In this document: one piece after another, positions 34,361-42,136 of the stretch
How positions within the stretch are numbered: the stretch's first letter is position 1
How the letters are laid out: every line of letters starts with the position of its first letter
From: an uncultured Candidatus Melainabacteria bacterium
Lineage (GTDB): Bacteria; Cyanobacteriota; Vampirovibrionia; Gastranaerophilales; Gastranaerophilaceae
Length of the DNA stretch: 64,000 nucleotides
Direction of reading: 5' to 3'
Assembly: GCA_934718275.1 (NCBI GenBank)
Contig: CAKUZD010000008.1
Span: 3,180-67,179, forward strand
Position numbers and translations under genes: made by a program
The notes under the pieces: generated by a model
The model's input: the letters and a program-made list of their open reading frames with translations, nothing else
Told to the model about the DNA's origin: nothing
The model's database searches: none

Positions 34361-34481
34361 CTGGGTGGGGCACTGTGTCAATCTTTTCAGCTTTAATGTT
34401 TTTATAAAAGAGTAAGGGAAATCGATTTTTCATAAGGGTTAAAAACAAAAAGTTAAAATTATTTAGGAAAGGATTAATGTT

Positions 34482-35024
34482 ATGGTTGTTAAATTTAATA
34501 CAGTAAAATGTGCTTGTAATACATTAGTAACTTCGTTAAGAAGCAAAGGTGCGAAAACTACAGAAGAAGTGTTGTGTAATAAAGTTGCTCCAAAGATAAC
34601 AAAAAAAGTTCAACCGAAATTGTTTACAGTTAAAAAAGATGCTGTAATTGGCACGCAAATTACAAATAATCTTACAGGAACCAGATATTTACAAAGACCT
34701 GCTTTAAATGGTTCAAATGTTCAAGTTGAGGGCTTAACCACTTTTCATAGGGCGGATGGTTCGTACGGTTCAATTTCAAGCAGTCAATTTAATCAATTGC
34801 TTGCTAATATGGAAAAACCTAATTGGAATCCGGTAATAAAAAGTGATAGAACAATTGGACAAGAATTACGAATAAATAATCCGAATTTCGTTCTTGGTGA
34901 AGGCAGGTATTTTCGTTCAGCAAATGGTCTAACATCTCATAAGCTTACAAGAATAACTCCAGAGCATCATAATTCTGTAAATATGGCAGATTTTGATAAC
35001 GCAATATTAAATTTACTTGGTTAA
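34482..35024 (+). CDS. Hypothetical protein, 180 aa
   Basis: A soluble, basic N-terminal half (VKFNTVKCACNTLVTSLRSK...APKITKKVQPKLFTVKKDAV) is followed by a more polar region with FHRADGSYGSISSSQFNQLL and GEGRYFRSANGLTSHKLTRI. There is no signal peptide, membrane segment or known motif. The start follows AGGAAAGGATTAATGTT and a terminator closes the gene, so it is an expressed single unit. Its long leader (about 140 nt) begins at the CTATG repeats. Confidence 0.65.
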   Translation: MVVKFNTVKCACNTLVTSLRSKGAKTTEEVLCNKVAPKITKKVQPKLFTVKKDAVIGTQITNNLTGTRYLQRPALNGSNVQVEGLTTFHRADGSYGSISSSQFNQLLANMEKPNWNPVIKSDRTIGQELRINNPNFVLGEGRYFRSANGLTSHKLTRITPEHHNSVNMADFDNAILNLLG

Positions 35025-35032
35025 AATATAGC

Positions 35033-35063
35033 AAAAGGTTGGGTAAGTACACCCAACCTTTTT
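35033..35063 (+). terminator. Rho-independent terminator
   Basis: AAAGGTTGGGT pairs with ACCCAACCTTT around AAGTAC, followed by T residues. Confidence 0.9.
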
Positions 35064-35074
35064 TGTATTAATTC

Positions 35075-35320
35075 ATGGATGAAGTAAATTCAACTCTCGA
35101 ACTCCTAGAAGATTTGTATAGCAAGTATTTGCAGGTTTCTGACGAAATGAAAGTAAAATTGCTAAAAACGCTAATTTCGAACTGCACACTAAAAGACGGA
35201 AAGGTAAGCTACACATACAAAAAACCGTTCTGCTATATTGCAGAAACGGACTGTTTTGAAAAAATTTACCCTGTAGCCTGTAAGTTTCGAACTTGGTTTT
35301 TGTTCAAAGATGTGGCGTAA
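35075..35320 (+). pseudogene. C-terminal remnant of a serine recombinase
   Basis: The 81-codon frame resembles the extreme C-terminus of large serine recombinases: a helix (LEDLYSKYLQVSDEMKVKLL) followed by LLKTLISNCTLKDGKVSYTY and KKPF. The typical ending L-L-x-x-x-x-S-N-C-x-L-x-D-G-x-x-x-x-Y-x-K-P-F is intact, after which the sequence departs from the family. The catalytic resolvase domain and the zinc/DNA-binding parts are absent and no ribosome-binding site precedes the ATG, so I take it as the tail of a lost mobile element. Confidence 0.6.
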
Positions 35321-35423
35321 TTGATGTTTTCGTATCCATATAATCGTTGACTTGTAATACTTGTCAAAATCCAAATTGCAGGTGTGAGGTTTACGCATTA
35401 TATTATTAGGCTATAATATTTTT

Positions 35424-36191
35424 ATGAAAAAACTTGTATTTGCAATATTATTTTTATTTATATTTGCAAGTTACGCTGATTGCAAACAGGTTTTGCCTGA
35501 AAATATTGTGTCATCAACGATTAAAATTAATGCAGTTGCAACCGGCGAAAAAGGTAAAAACTTTTTTTATTGTGATGGAACACAAAAATGCTCAACAGAA
35601 GATTTTGTAAAAGAATATTATAAGAAACAGGGTTATAACGTAATGCGTGGCGAAGTTTCTGTTTGGCAAGGATTTTATGCTTTAGCCTTTTTTGATGAAA
35701 TTTATTGCAAGCATAATTTTGATTTTGATGGCGATTTGCCAAGACATTTTTTTGAAAATGATTATTTATATTTGAGTCGCAAAAAGATGTTTGATGATAA
35801 GTTTAATTATTTGTTGAGTGCAGATATTTCGGAGTTTATAAATAGCCAGCTTGACAAATATGCGGCGACTTCTTCAAGACTTTTGCATGACACAAAAATC
35901 GAAAATTATATTGATTGCACTGATTATTTTTATTCTGATGTGGTGCAAGAGTTTTTGAAACGCATTGATAATAAAACTTTTGCACAAATTGTTTATAAAA
36001 TTGCACAAAACCCGAACCAAAACAGAGCCGGAATTCCAGATTATGTTGTGTGGAATGATAAGGAGCTAATTTTTATAGAGGTAAAACGCCAAAATGAAAA
36101 CTTGCGTGAAAAACAAATCGAATGGGCAGAGTTTTTGATAAAAAATAATATTCCATACAAAGTTGTAAGGGTAATTCCTATAAAAGAGTAA
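35424..36191 (+). CDS. VRR-NUC domain nuclease with N-terminal signal sequence
   Basis: The 255-residue product ends in a VRR-NUC (PD-(D/E)xK) domain: AGIPDYVVWNDKELIFIEVK with the Asp of PD, the Glu and Lys of EVK and the following Q of EKQIEW, all required residues. Upstream, CSTEDFVKEYYKKQGYNVMR and FYALAFFDEIY recall the region before VRR-NUC in FAN1-type nucleases. Unexpectedly, it starts with MKKLVFAILFLFIFASYADC, a normal-looking signal peptide, so it may act outside the cytoplasm. It lies between the recombinase remnant and a convergent Fic gene. Confidence 0.78.
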   Translation: MKKLVFAILFLFIFASYADCKQVLPENIVSSTIKINAVATGEKGKNFFYCDGTQKCSTEDFVKEYYKKQGYNVMRGEVSVWQGFYALAFFDEIYCKHNFDFDGDLPRHFFENDYLYLSRKKMFDDKFNYLLSADISEFINSQLDKYAATSSRLLHDTKIENYIDCTDYFYSDVVQEFLKRIDNKTFAQIVYKIAQNPNQNRAGIPDYVVWNDKELIFIEVKRQNENLREKQIEWAEFLIKNNIPYKVVRVIPIKE

Positions 36192-36196
36192 TTATA

Positions 36197-36940
36197 TTAA
36201 AATCTGCTGATGATTTTTAAATATTCTTTTTGCGACTCTAAAACCATCTCTGAAATGAAGTTAATAAAATCTTTGTTATTGCCACTATTAGTCTTTTGAA
36301 TTGCAGAAATATAATCAGCTCTTACTACAGGTGGAATTACAACAATATTGTAGCCACTTTGCAGTAATGCCAAATTCATTAACAGTCTTGCGACTCTGCC
36401 GTTGCCATCTGCAAATGGGTGAATGTTTACGAAAATTATATGCACCATCGCCGCATATTCAACAGGGTGCAATTCTGCTTTTAATTTCGGTAACTGCAAA
36501 ATAAACTCATGCATTTTCTCATCAAGTTCTTCCGGTTTTGGTAACTCTACGTCAGAACCTGTTATTATAACTTGTGAAGCTCTATATTTGCCGGCTTTTT
36601 CACTGTCAATTTTTTCATAGAATAACTTATGTAATAACTTAATATTATCTTCTGTAAAAGTTTCGTTTTGAGATAATTTAATTATTTCATCGAATGCCTT
36701 TGCGTGTCCTACTGTTTCATAGTGGTCTTTTAGAGGTTTTCCACCGATTGTTATGCCGTCTTCTAATACAACTTTTGTTTCTGCTAAGCTAAGAGTGTTG
36801 CCTTCAAGAGCGTTTGAAGCATAGGTTAAACCAATTTTATAATATTCTTTTACTTGTGCCAATGCTTCATTTGACAATGGTCTTAGAGCATTAATCTTTG
36901 CCTTATATTCATCATTTTCAATAAAACAATTTTTGTACAT
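36197..36940 (-). CDS. Fic/DOC family protein (probable AMPylase)
   Basis: Fic enzymes transfer AMP or related groups from nucleotides to hydroxyl side chains of target proteins. The 247-residue product has the full catalytic motif HPFADGNGRVAR near residue 177 and the nearby flap (GKYRASQVIITGSDVELPKPEEL). An N-terminal inhibitory helix motif S-N-A-L-E-G-N (about residues 37-43) marks it as a class II, self-inhibited Fic. There is no signal peptide, so the target is presumably cytoplasmic. It is convergent with the VRR-NUC gene, five bases apart. Confidence 0.93.
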   Translation of the reverse strand: MYKNCFIENDEYKAKINALRPLSNEALAQVKEYYKIGLTYASNALEGNTLSLAETKVVLEDGITIGGKPLKDHYETVGHAKAFDEIIKLSQNETFTEDNIKLLHKLFYEKIDSEKAGKYRASQVIITGSDVELPKPEELDEKMHEFILQLPKLKAELHPVEYAAMVHIIFVNIHPFADGNGRVARLLMNLALLQSGYNIVVIPPVVRADYISAIQKTNSGNNKDFINFISEMVLESQKEYLKIISRF

Positions 36941-36963
36941 TTTTATCCTTAATTTTATTATAA

Positions 36964-37002
36964 ATAAAAATAGGACAAGAATAAATCCCTGTCCTATTTT
37001 TA
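36964..37002 (-). terminator. Terminator downstream of tRNA-Arg
   Basis: ATAAAAATAGGACA and TGTCCTATTTTTAT pair perfectly around a 12-base loop. It lies two bases 3' of the minus-strand tRNA-Arg gene. Confidence 0.85.
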
Positions 37003-37004
37003 TT

Positions 37005-37078
37005 TACGCGAGAAGGGATTCGAACCCCCGACCTTTTGGTTCGTAGCCAAACACTCTATCCAACTGAGCTACTCGCGC
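37005..37078 (-). tRNA. tRNA-Arg (anticodon ACG)
   Basis: On the minus strand a 74-nt cloverleaf is visible: the acceptor GCGCGAG pairs with CTCGCGT (closing G-U), with discriminator A. The D loop is AGTTGGA, the anticodon stem TTTGG/CCAAA encloses CTACGAA (anticodon ACG, wobble A presumably deaminated to inosine), and the T arm has GGTTCGAATCC. CCA is not encoded. Confidence 0.96.
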
Positions 37079-37234
37079 CTATCTGTGTCGGTTAGCAGAA
37101 TATATCCTGCGACATCTCTCATGTTAACAAAAAAAGATTTATTTTCAAGCTTTTTATAAAAAAATTTTTTGCGGTAATATCATTAATTTGTTTATAAAAT
37201 AGTATGTTATTATTTCTTTTTGAAAGGTAAGAAT

Positions 37235-37432
37235 ATGGAAAAGTTGACAGATAGAGAAATTACCATACTAAAATTGATTATGGAAGGATATGCAAATAGC
37301 CAAATTAGTGAAATAGTTTTTATTAGTATTCATACTGTAAAGGCTCATATTGCATCAATAATGCGAAAGTTAAATGCTAAAAATAGAACAAATGCCGTTT
37401 ATATTGCTCTTAAAAATCATTTGTTAGATTGA
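37235..37432 (+). CDS. Stand-alone LuxR-type helix-turn-helix protein
   Basis: The start ATG 37235 (MEKLTDREITILKLIMEGYA) follows GAAAGGTAAGAAT; a frame start 15 bases earlier at TTG is unlikely. The 65-residue protein is essentially only the GerE/LuxR DNA-binding domain, with recognition helix SIHTVKAHIASIMRKLNAKN. No sensory or receiver domain is present. Its HTH is related to that of the response regulator at 24492, so it may compete for or share sites. It is monocistronic. Confidence 0.85.
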   Translation: MEKLTDREITILKLIMEGYANSQISEIVFISIHTVKAHIASIMRKLNAKNRTNAVYIALKNHLLD

Positions 37433-37504
37433 ATGTAAAATAAAATCGTTACAATTTGATAGTATCGCTTTAAAGTTATATAATATCATGAGCGAGATTT
37501 AACT

Positions 37505-39382
37505 ATGAAAAAGATATTTATTACACTAACACTTTTATTTATATTTTTATTTACATTTGTCCAAAAGGCTTGTTGTGCAGAGCTATATAAATTTACTTCT
37601 GCAAACTTTGATACCTCAAATTCTGTAATCGTTCTTTCAGCACAAGATACCCCGGGAAGTGCGATTTTGTCTAACATAAAATTAGTAAAATTAGAAAATC
37701 CGTCAAGAGCTTATTTTGATATTGAGTCCTCAATAATAACTTTCCCGAAACAGGATTGGGTATTTAATTCAGGAGCTATAAGAGAAGTTAAAATAACTCA
37801 ATTTTCGACAAATCCTAATAAAGTTCGTGTTCTAATGTATTATGACAAAGGATTTGATCCTAGTAGTATTAAATTTACAAGAATTAAAAATAATATAATT
37901 ATTAAACTTAAAAATAATGCAATTACAAATAATGCTTATTTCCAAAACACATATAGGGATGAACATTCATCATCCGGTGATTTTTATGAATATTTGACTA
38001 TAACAACCCCGATAAATCAACCTCAAGATTCAATTGTCGGACAAATTCAAGATGCTTTTAATACTCAGGCTAGTCAGTTGATGGCAAAAAAGGAGTTAAA
38101 GTTAAATACTAAATACTATTTAAATAATATAACAACTAAACAAAATGGGGTTCTGTTGAATGGTTTTGGGGCTGTTACAGTAGAAAGACCTATGATTTTA
38201 AGCAATCCGACAAGAATTGTTTATGATTTGCCAAACACTCTTGTAGACACAGGATTGCGAAATAGGGAGTTCAGAATTAGTGAAAATGAAACGGTTAAAA
38301 TTGGACAATTTTCTGTAAATAAGGCTCGTATAGTTATTACAACAGAAGCTGTCAGTGATTATATTCCTATATATTCAAATGACAGCCAATCTTTAATTTT
38401 GGCAAATTATAAAAAAACAAACAATACAACTTTGTATAATAATTCTACAAATTTAATTACTTATAATAAAGAAAAAAATGATGCATTAACGGAGTCAATG
38501 ATATTAAAGTTTGATTCTACGGTAGTGCATGGTATTGATAGATATAATGATAAAGTTATTTTGTATTTGTACAATGCTTCAAAATATAATGAAGAAAATT
38601 TTAACGCAGCATATAAAGGAACTTTTTTTGCAAATGCTAAAATTGAATTAATGCCAAAAATTGGGATGAAATTAATAATTCCTGTAGAACAAGATGCTTT
38701 GGTTAATACATATCTTGGAGCGGATGGAAGAAGTTTAAAAGTTAAAATTAAAAACGTAAAAAAACATGTATCAGAACCTGTTATCAAAAAACCGGCTCAA
38801 ACAACTCCAATAGTATTAAATCCTCCAAAAACAACGTCAAATAATACCGGCAAGAAAAAAGTTGTCATTGATGCCGGTCATGGTGGTACTGATGTTGGGG
38901 CAACTGGTGGTGGAATATACGAGAAAAACATTACACTTGATGTATCAAAACGAGTTGAAACAATTTTAAAACAACGTGGATATCAAGTAGTGATGACAAG
39001 ACCGGATGATAAGTTTGTATCTTTACAAGATAGAGTGACTATAAGTGAAAATTATTCTCCAGATATTTTTGTAAGTATTCATGTGAATTCAAGTGTAAGA
39101 CCGGAGATTACAGGTGTTGAAACTCATTATTATCACCAATACAGTATGTCTTTAGCGCAGACGGTTCATTCTGCATTTGCCAGTGCAGTTCAATCGCCTA
39201 ATAGAGGTTTGTTTAAATCTAAATTTTATGTTATAAATCATACTACATGCCCTGCTATTTTAGTTGAAATTGGATTTATATCTAACGCTGGTGAAAGGGC
39301 GCAATTGGTAAGTGAAAAACGTAAACAAGCAACAGCTAAATCTATAGCTGATGGTATTGACAATTATTTCAAACAGAAGTAG
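37505..39382 (+). CDS. N-acetylmuramoyl-L-alanine amidase (AMIN plus Amidase_3)
   Basis: This periplasmic enzyme cleaves the stem peptide from peptidoglycan, typically during daughter-cell separation. The 625-residue product has a signal peptide (MKKIFITLTLLFIFLFTFVQ...CCA), two AMIN-like beta domains in the first 400 residues (around NPSRAYFDIESSIITFPKQD and NPTRIVYDLPNTLVDTGLRN), a Pro/Thr linker and a C-terminal Amidase_3 domain. The zinc ligands are in VVIDAGHGGTDVGATGG, the E of YEKNITLD and the His of FVSIHVNSS; the catalytic Glu is in LVEIGFISN. murI follows after eight bases. Confidence 0.95.
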   Translation: MKKIFITLTLLFIFLFTFVQKACCAELYKFTSANFDTSNSVIVLSAQDTPGSAILSNIKLVKLENPSRAYFDIESSIITFPKQDWVFNSGAIREVKITQFSTNPNKVRVLMYYDKGFDPSSIKFTRIKNNIIIKLKNNAITNNAYFQNTYRDEHSSSGDFYEYLTITTPINQPQDSIVGQIQDAFNTQASQLMAKKELKLNTKYYLNNITTKQNGVLLNGFGAVTVERPMILSNPTRIVYDLPNTLVDTGLRNREFRISENETVKIGQFSVNKARIVITTEAVSDYIPIYSNDSQSLILANYKKTNNTTLYNNSTNLITYNKEKNDALTESMILKFDSTVVHGIDRYNDKVILYLYNASKYNEENFNAAYKGTFFANAKIELMPKIGMKLIIPVEQDALVNTYLGADGRSLKVKIKNVKKHVSEPVIKKPAQTTPIVLNPPKTTSNNTGKKKVVIDAGHGGTDVGATGGGIYEKNITLDVSKRVETILKQRGYQVVMTRPDDKFVSLQDRVTISENYSPDIFVSIHVNSSVRPEITGVETHYYHQYSMSLAQTVHSAFASAVQSPNRGLFKSKFYVINHTTCPAILVEIGFISNAGERAQLVSEKRKQATAKSIADGIDNYFKQK

Positions 39383-39390
39383 AAAGAAAA

Positions 39391-40173
39391 ATGACAGATA
39401 ATAGACCAATAGCTTTTTTTGATTCAGGAGTCGGCGGATTGACCGTATTTGCAAAAGTGAAGAAACTTTTGCCTAATGAAAACTATTTGTATTTTGGTGA
39501 TACAAAACACATGCCTTATGGCGAAAAAACAGAAAGCCAACTTATAGAATATGCAGACAGGATTTTTAAATTTTTTGAAACAAAGAATGCAAAAGCAGTT
39601 GTGATGGCATGTAATACTACTTCTGCCATTACTTATGAAAAATTGAAAAACAATTATAATTTTAAGATTTATCCGATAATTCAGACTGTTTGTTCAAAGC
39701 TTGCGAACTTAGATGATGTAGACAGTTTGGGGGTTATAGCGACACCCGCAACAATAAATTCTCATGCCTATTCAAAAGGGATTGCAAAATATAACAAAAA
39801 TATGAAAATTTACGAGTTACCTGCTCCAAATTGGGTTAGAATTGTAGAAGAACATAGAATTCATCAACCCCATAGTATTGAGCAAATAAAAGAAATTTTA
39901 GAAATTATGGAACAGAATAGGCCTGATAAGATTGTTTTAGCTTGCACCCATTATCCGTATTTGCTTGATGTTTTGAAGAAATTTTTACCGGAAGATAAAT
40001 TTATAGACCCTGCTGTATACTTTGCTCAAAGTATTAAAGAGGATTTGGAGAAAAATGATTTATTGGGTACAGAGCATGCTTTTGAAAGATTTTATGTAAG
40101 CTCTGCACCTCAAAATTTTAAAATTGCTTCAGAGTTATTTTATAAATTAGATACGCTTCCGGAGTTAGTATAG
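39391..40173 (+). CDS. murI: Glutamate racemase
   Basis: MurI makes D-glutamate for peptidoglycan. The 260-residue product has all family signatures: FFDSGVGGLTVF at the N-terminus, the first catalytic cysteine in VVMACNTTSA (about residue 73), a central TPATINS, and the second in VLACTHYPYL (about residue 185). The start lies eight bases after the amidase stop, so the two wall genes form one unit. It faces prepilin 3 convergently, 25 bases away. Confidence 0.97.
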   Translation: MTDNRPIAFFDSGVGGLTVFAKVKKLLPNENYLYFGDTKHMPYGEKTESQLIEYADRIFKFFETKNAKAVVMACNTTSAITYEKLKNNYNFKIYPIIQTVCSKLANLDDVDSLGVIATPATINSHAYSKGIAKYNKNMKIYELPAPNWVRIVEEHRIHQPHSIEQIKEILEIMEQNRPDKIVLACTHYPYLLDVLKKFLPEDKFIDPAVYFAQSIKEDLEKNDLLGTEHAFERFYVSSAPQNFKIASELFYKLDTLPELV

Positions 40174-40198
40174 ATATGCGTAATTGATTTTACTTTTT

Positions 40199-40912
40199 CT
40201 ACCACGGATAATCATTTCTGATTTCCCAATTATCTTGCATTATTAGTTCTCCGCAATAATATCCGGAATATCGACCGTATTTATTCTTTTTGTTGCACGA
40301 GTATCCACTGTTATTTGGAATATCTTCTTCAAAATCTGGAGAAGTTAATGTGCTTCTTGAAAAACTATCCCCCCAAAACTTTACAAAATATCGAGTATTT
40401 GAGTCTTTTGTAAAATTTGTTCCATCGAAAACAAAGATATCTCGTCCGATTTTATTAGGGCCTTTTGTACCGTTAATATCTCCAAAAATCCATAAATAAT
40501 GTTGTCCCATTTGAGTTTGGGAAAATATAAGTAATTGGCCGTTAGATAATTCTATAACATATTTTTCTCTCCCCGAAGAATAAAGGTTTTGATTACCTGA
40601 GAGGTTTTTTATAGTATAGTCGTTTGATGGCCAATCAACAACCTTTGCTCTATTAAAATATGGCAAATAATAAGTTTCTGCATATTTTTTTATATCAGTA
40701 TTAATAAGAGAATTATCCCATTCTCTCATTTCTCCGTTCTCAGATTGCGACAACCCCGAAGCGTTTGATAGTGTTGAATAAAGCTTTTTTAGTTGAACTA
40801 CAGTTTGTTTCTTTTGGTAGTTGGTAATAACAGATGGCAACGTTAGTGCAGCAACAACTCCGATAACGCCGAGTGTTACCAAAACTTCTGCAAGTGTAAA
40901 AGCCCCTAGCAA
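40199..40912 (-). CDS. Type IV prepilin-like protein 3
   Basis: From TTG 40912 the frame gives 237 residues, but that start has no Shine-Dalgarno; the leader ATG at 41007 becomes the start if the C-tract gains one base (269 residues). The cleavage region is LLGA-FTLAEV, with Ala at -1, followed by LVTLGVIGVVAALTLPSVITNYQKK. The globular part has FGDINGTKGPNKIGRDIFVF and a C-terminal cysteine region ending IRNDYPW, which matches prepilin 1 (MKSYYPW). Function as a minor pilin or adhesin is inferred from the fold. Confidence 0.82.
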   Translation of the reverse strand: MLGAFTLAEVLVTLGVIGVVAALTLPSVITNYQKKQTVVQLKKLYSTLSNASGLSQSENGEMREWDNSLINTDIKKYAETYYLPYFNRAKVVDWPSNDYTIKNLSGNQNLYSSGREKYVIELSNGQLLIFSQTQMGQHYLWIFGDINGTKGPNKIGRDIFVFDGTNFTKDSNTRYFVKFWGDSFSRSTLTSPDFEEDIPNNSGYSCNKKNKYGRYSGYYCGELIMQDNWEIRNDYPW

Positions 40913-40947
40913 ATGTACAAAGTCAGAACTACCGTAATAATGGTGAA

Positions 40948-41007
40948 TTATGCGTTTATCTCTTTCGGGGGGGGGGCAATCTCGGATTTATTCTTAATAT
41001 TTAACAT
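40948..41007 (-). CDS. Leader ORF with poly-C tract, locus 3 (out-of-frame 5' end of prepilin 3)
   Basis: On the minus strand ATG 41007 follows AAGAGGAGCACGAAAA. The frame encodes MLNIKNKSEIAPPPKEINA and stops at 40948-40950. Ten codons precede the tract (one G then ten C, 40967-40976 on the plus strand as G). One more C gives four Pro codons and an open frame through ERDKRIIHHYYGSSDFVHLL into prepilin 3 with no stop. One base fewer closes the frame within a few codons. Confidence 0.7.
   Translation of the reverse strand: MLNIKNKSEIAPPPKEINA
40967..40976 (-). repeat. C10 homopolymer tract, locus 3
   Basis: Ten C on the coding strand (G on plus) with the same flanks as the other two tracts when read on the plus strand (TC before, CAATC after). 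The orientation relative to the pilin gene is therefore opposite to loci 1 and 2. Confidence 0.92.
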
Positions 41008-41028
41008 TTTTCGTGCTCCTCTTTTTTT

Positions 41029-41057
41029 ATTATTTAGGATTTTTGGCTTTTTGTCAA
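41029..41057 (-). promoter_or_regulatory. Promoter of poly-C locus 3
   Basis: On the minus strand a consensus TTGACA (complement of 41052-41057) and AATAAT (complement of 41029-41034) are 17 bases apart. They lie just upstream of the leader ATG at 41007, supporting it as the genuine translation start of the locus. Confidence 0.6.
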
Positions 41058-41090
41058 GTATAAGTGCTTATGAAGTAATATTTGCAATTG

Positions 41091-42068
41091 TTATATTTGG
41101 TTTACAATATAATCTAAGCATTCTTGATATGTTGGTATTTCTATAATAAAAGGCGAAATTTTATTTGGGGTAACTTTTAATGTGGTGCAATTTTCTTTTA
41201 TTGCAAAGATAGGAATTTTTCTTTTTAAAGCTTCAAAAACAGGTATAGAACCTAGAGAGTTATAAGGCATTACAAGAAAATCTAAATTTTCTACAGATAT
41301 TCCTTCAAATTCAGAAATTACAGGAGCATTGTTTAGTCCTAACAAAATACAAGGTAAAAATGTTGGTGTAATATATTCTGACGCTGCTTTCCCATTTACT
41401 AATTCCGGATAAATTTGATAGTCTAAAAATGCCGGAGAATGTGCACAAGGGACTCTTAATTCCTTTGAAATATAGTGTGATAAAATAGCTTCAACTCCTC
41501 CAACAGGGTCTGTTCCCTCCCCGTTAGCATAATTAGGATTATCTCCTTCAGGTTCATCGAAAAGGCAAACAAGTGCAATTGCATTACAACCTTTGTTAAT
41601 TAGTTTTTGTGCGGCATCAAGCATTGTTTGAGGATTATTAACAAATCCTGTCGAAATTCCATTTTCTTCCATTTTGAATTCGACACCAATTTTATTTTCT
41701 GTAATTTCAAAACCTTGAATGTCTATTCCATATACGCATTGAACCGCTTTAAATGTATTTATATGAATATTTAATACATCTTGAGGTATAGCTTTATCAA
41801 AAACAATTCCTATTTTATTATTTTTTGATGGAGTTAAATTAATATTACCCTTAAAAAATTCATCAATAGAAAAACCCTCAACGTATAGCATGTTTTCTGT
41901 AATTCCGGAAAAACAACCTGCGTTAACTACATTGGGATTGACTATAATATTTGAAATTTCTGCGAATTTTCTTGCATAACAACTTGCATCTCCCGCAAAA
42001 CCGCCAATTGTAGCTCCAACCCCTGTTGGAACAATAAAAGCACCTAATTTTTCTCCATTATTTAGCAT
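41091..42068 (-). CDS. DUF3326 family protein
   Basis: The 325-residue product (start ATG 42068, MLNNGEKLGAF) matches the DUF3326 family as I remember it from Cyanobacteria: the N-terminal IVPTGVGATIGGFAGDASCY, the NPNVVNAG stretch, LYVEGFSIDEFF, and later NGEGTDPVGGVEAILSHYIS and SPAFLDYQIYP. The biochemical role is unknown. A longer frame from 42200 would run back through a terminator and into the upstream gene, so I reject it. No Shine-Dalgarno precedes the chosen start, which may be leaderless. Confidence 0.82.
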   Translation of the reverse strand: MLNNGEKLGAFIVPTGVGATIGGFAGDASCYARKFAEISNIIVNPNVVNAGCFSGITENMLYVEGFSIDEFFKGNINLTPSKNNKIGIVFDKAIPQDVLNIHINTFKAVQCVYGIDIQGFEITENKIGVEFKMEENGISTGFVNNPQTMLDAAQKLINKGCNAIALVCLFDEPEGDNPNYANGEGTDPVGGVEAILSHYISKELRVPCAHSPAFLDYQIYPELVNGKAASEYITPTFLPCILLGLNNAPVISEFEGISVENLDFLVMPYNSLGSIPVFEALKRKIPIFAIKENCTTLKVTPNKISPFIIEIPTYQECLDYIVNQI

Positions 42069-42084
42069 ATAAATATAATACATC

Positions 42085-42113
42085 AAAAAAACAGTCGAAT
42101 GACTGCTTTTTTG
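42085..42113 (-). terminator. Terminator of the gene at 42137
   Basis: CAGTC and GACTG with flanking A/T tracts form a compact hairpin; on the minus strand it is followed by seven T. Confidence 0.85.
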
Positions 42114-42136
42114 ATTTTTTATTATGTTAAATTTTT

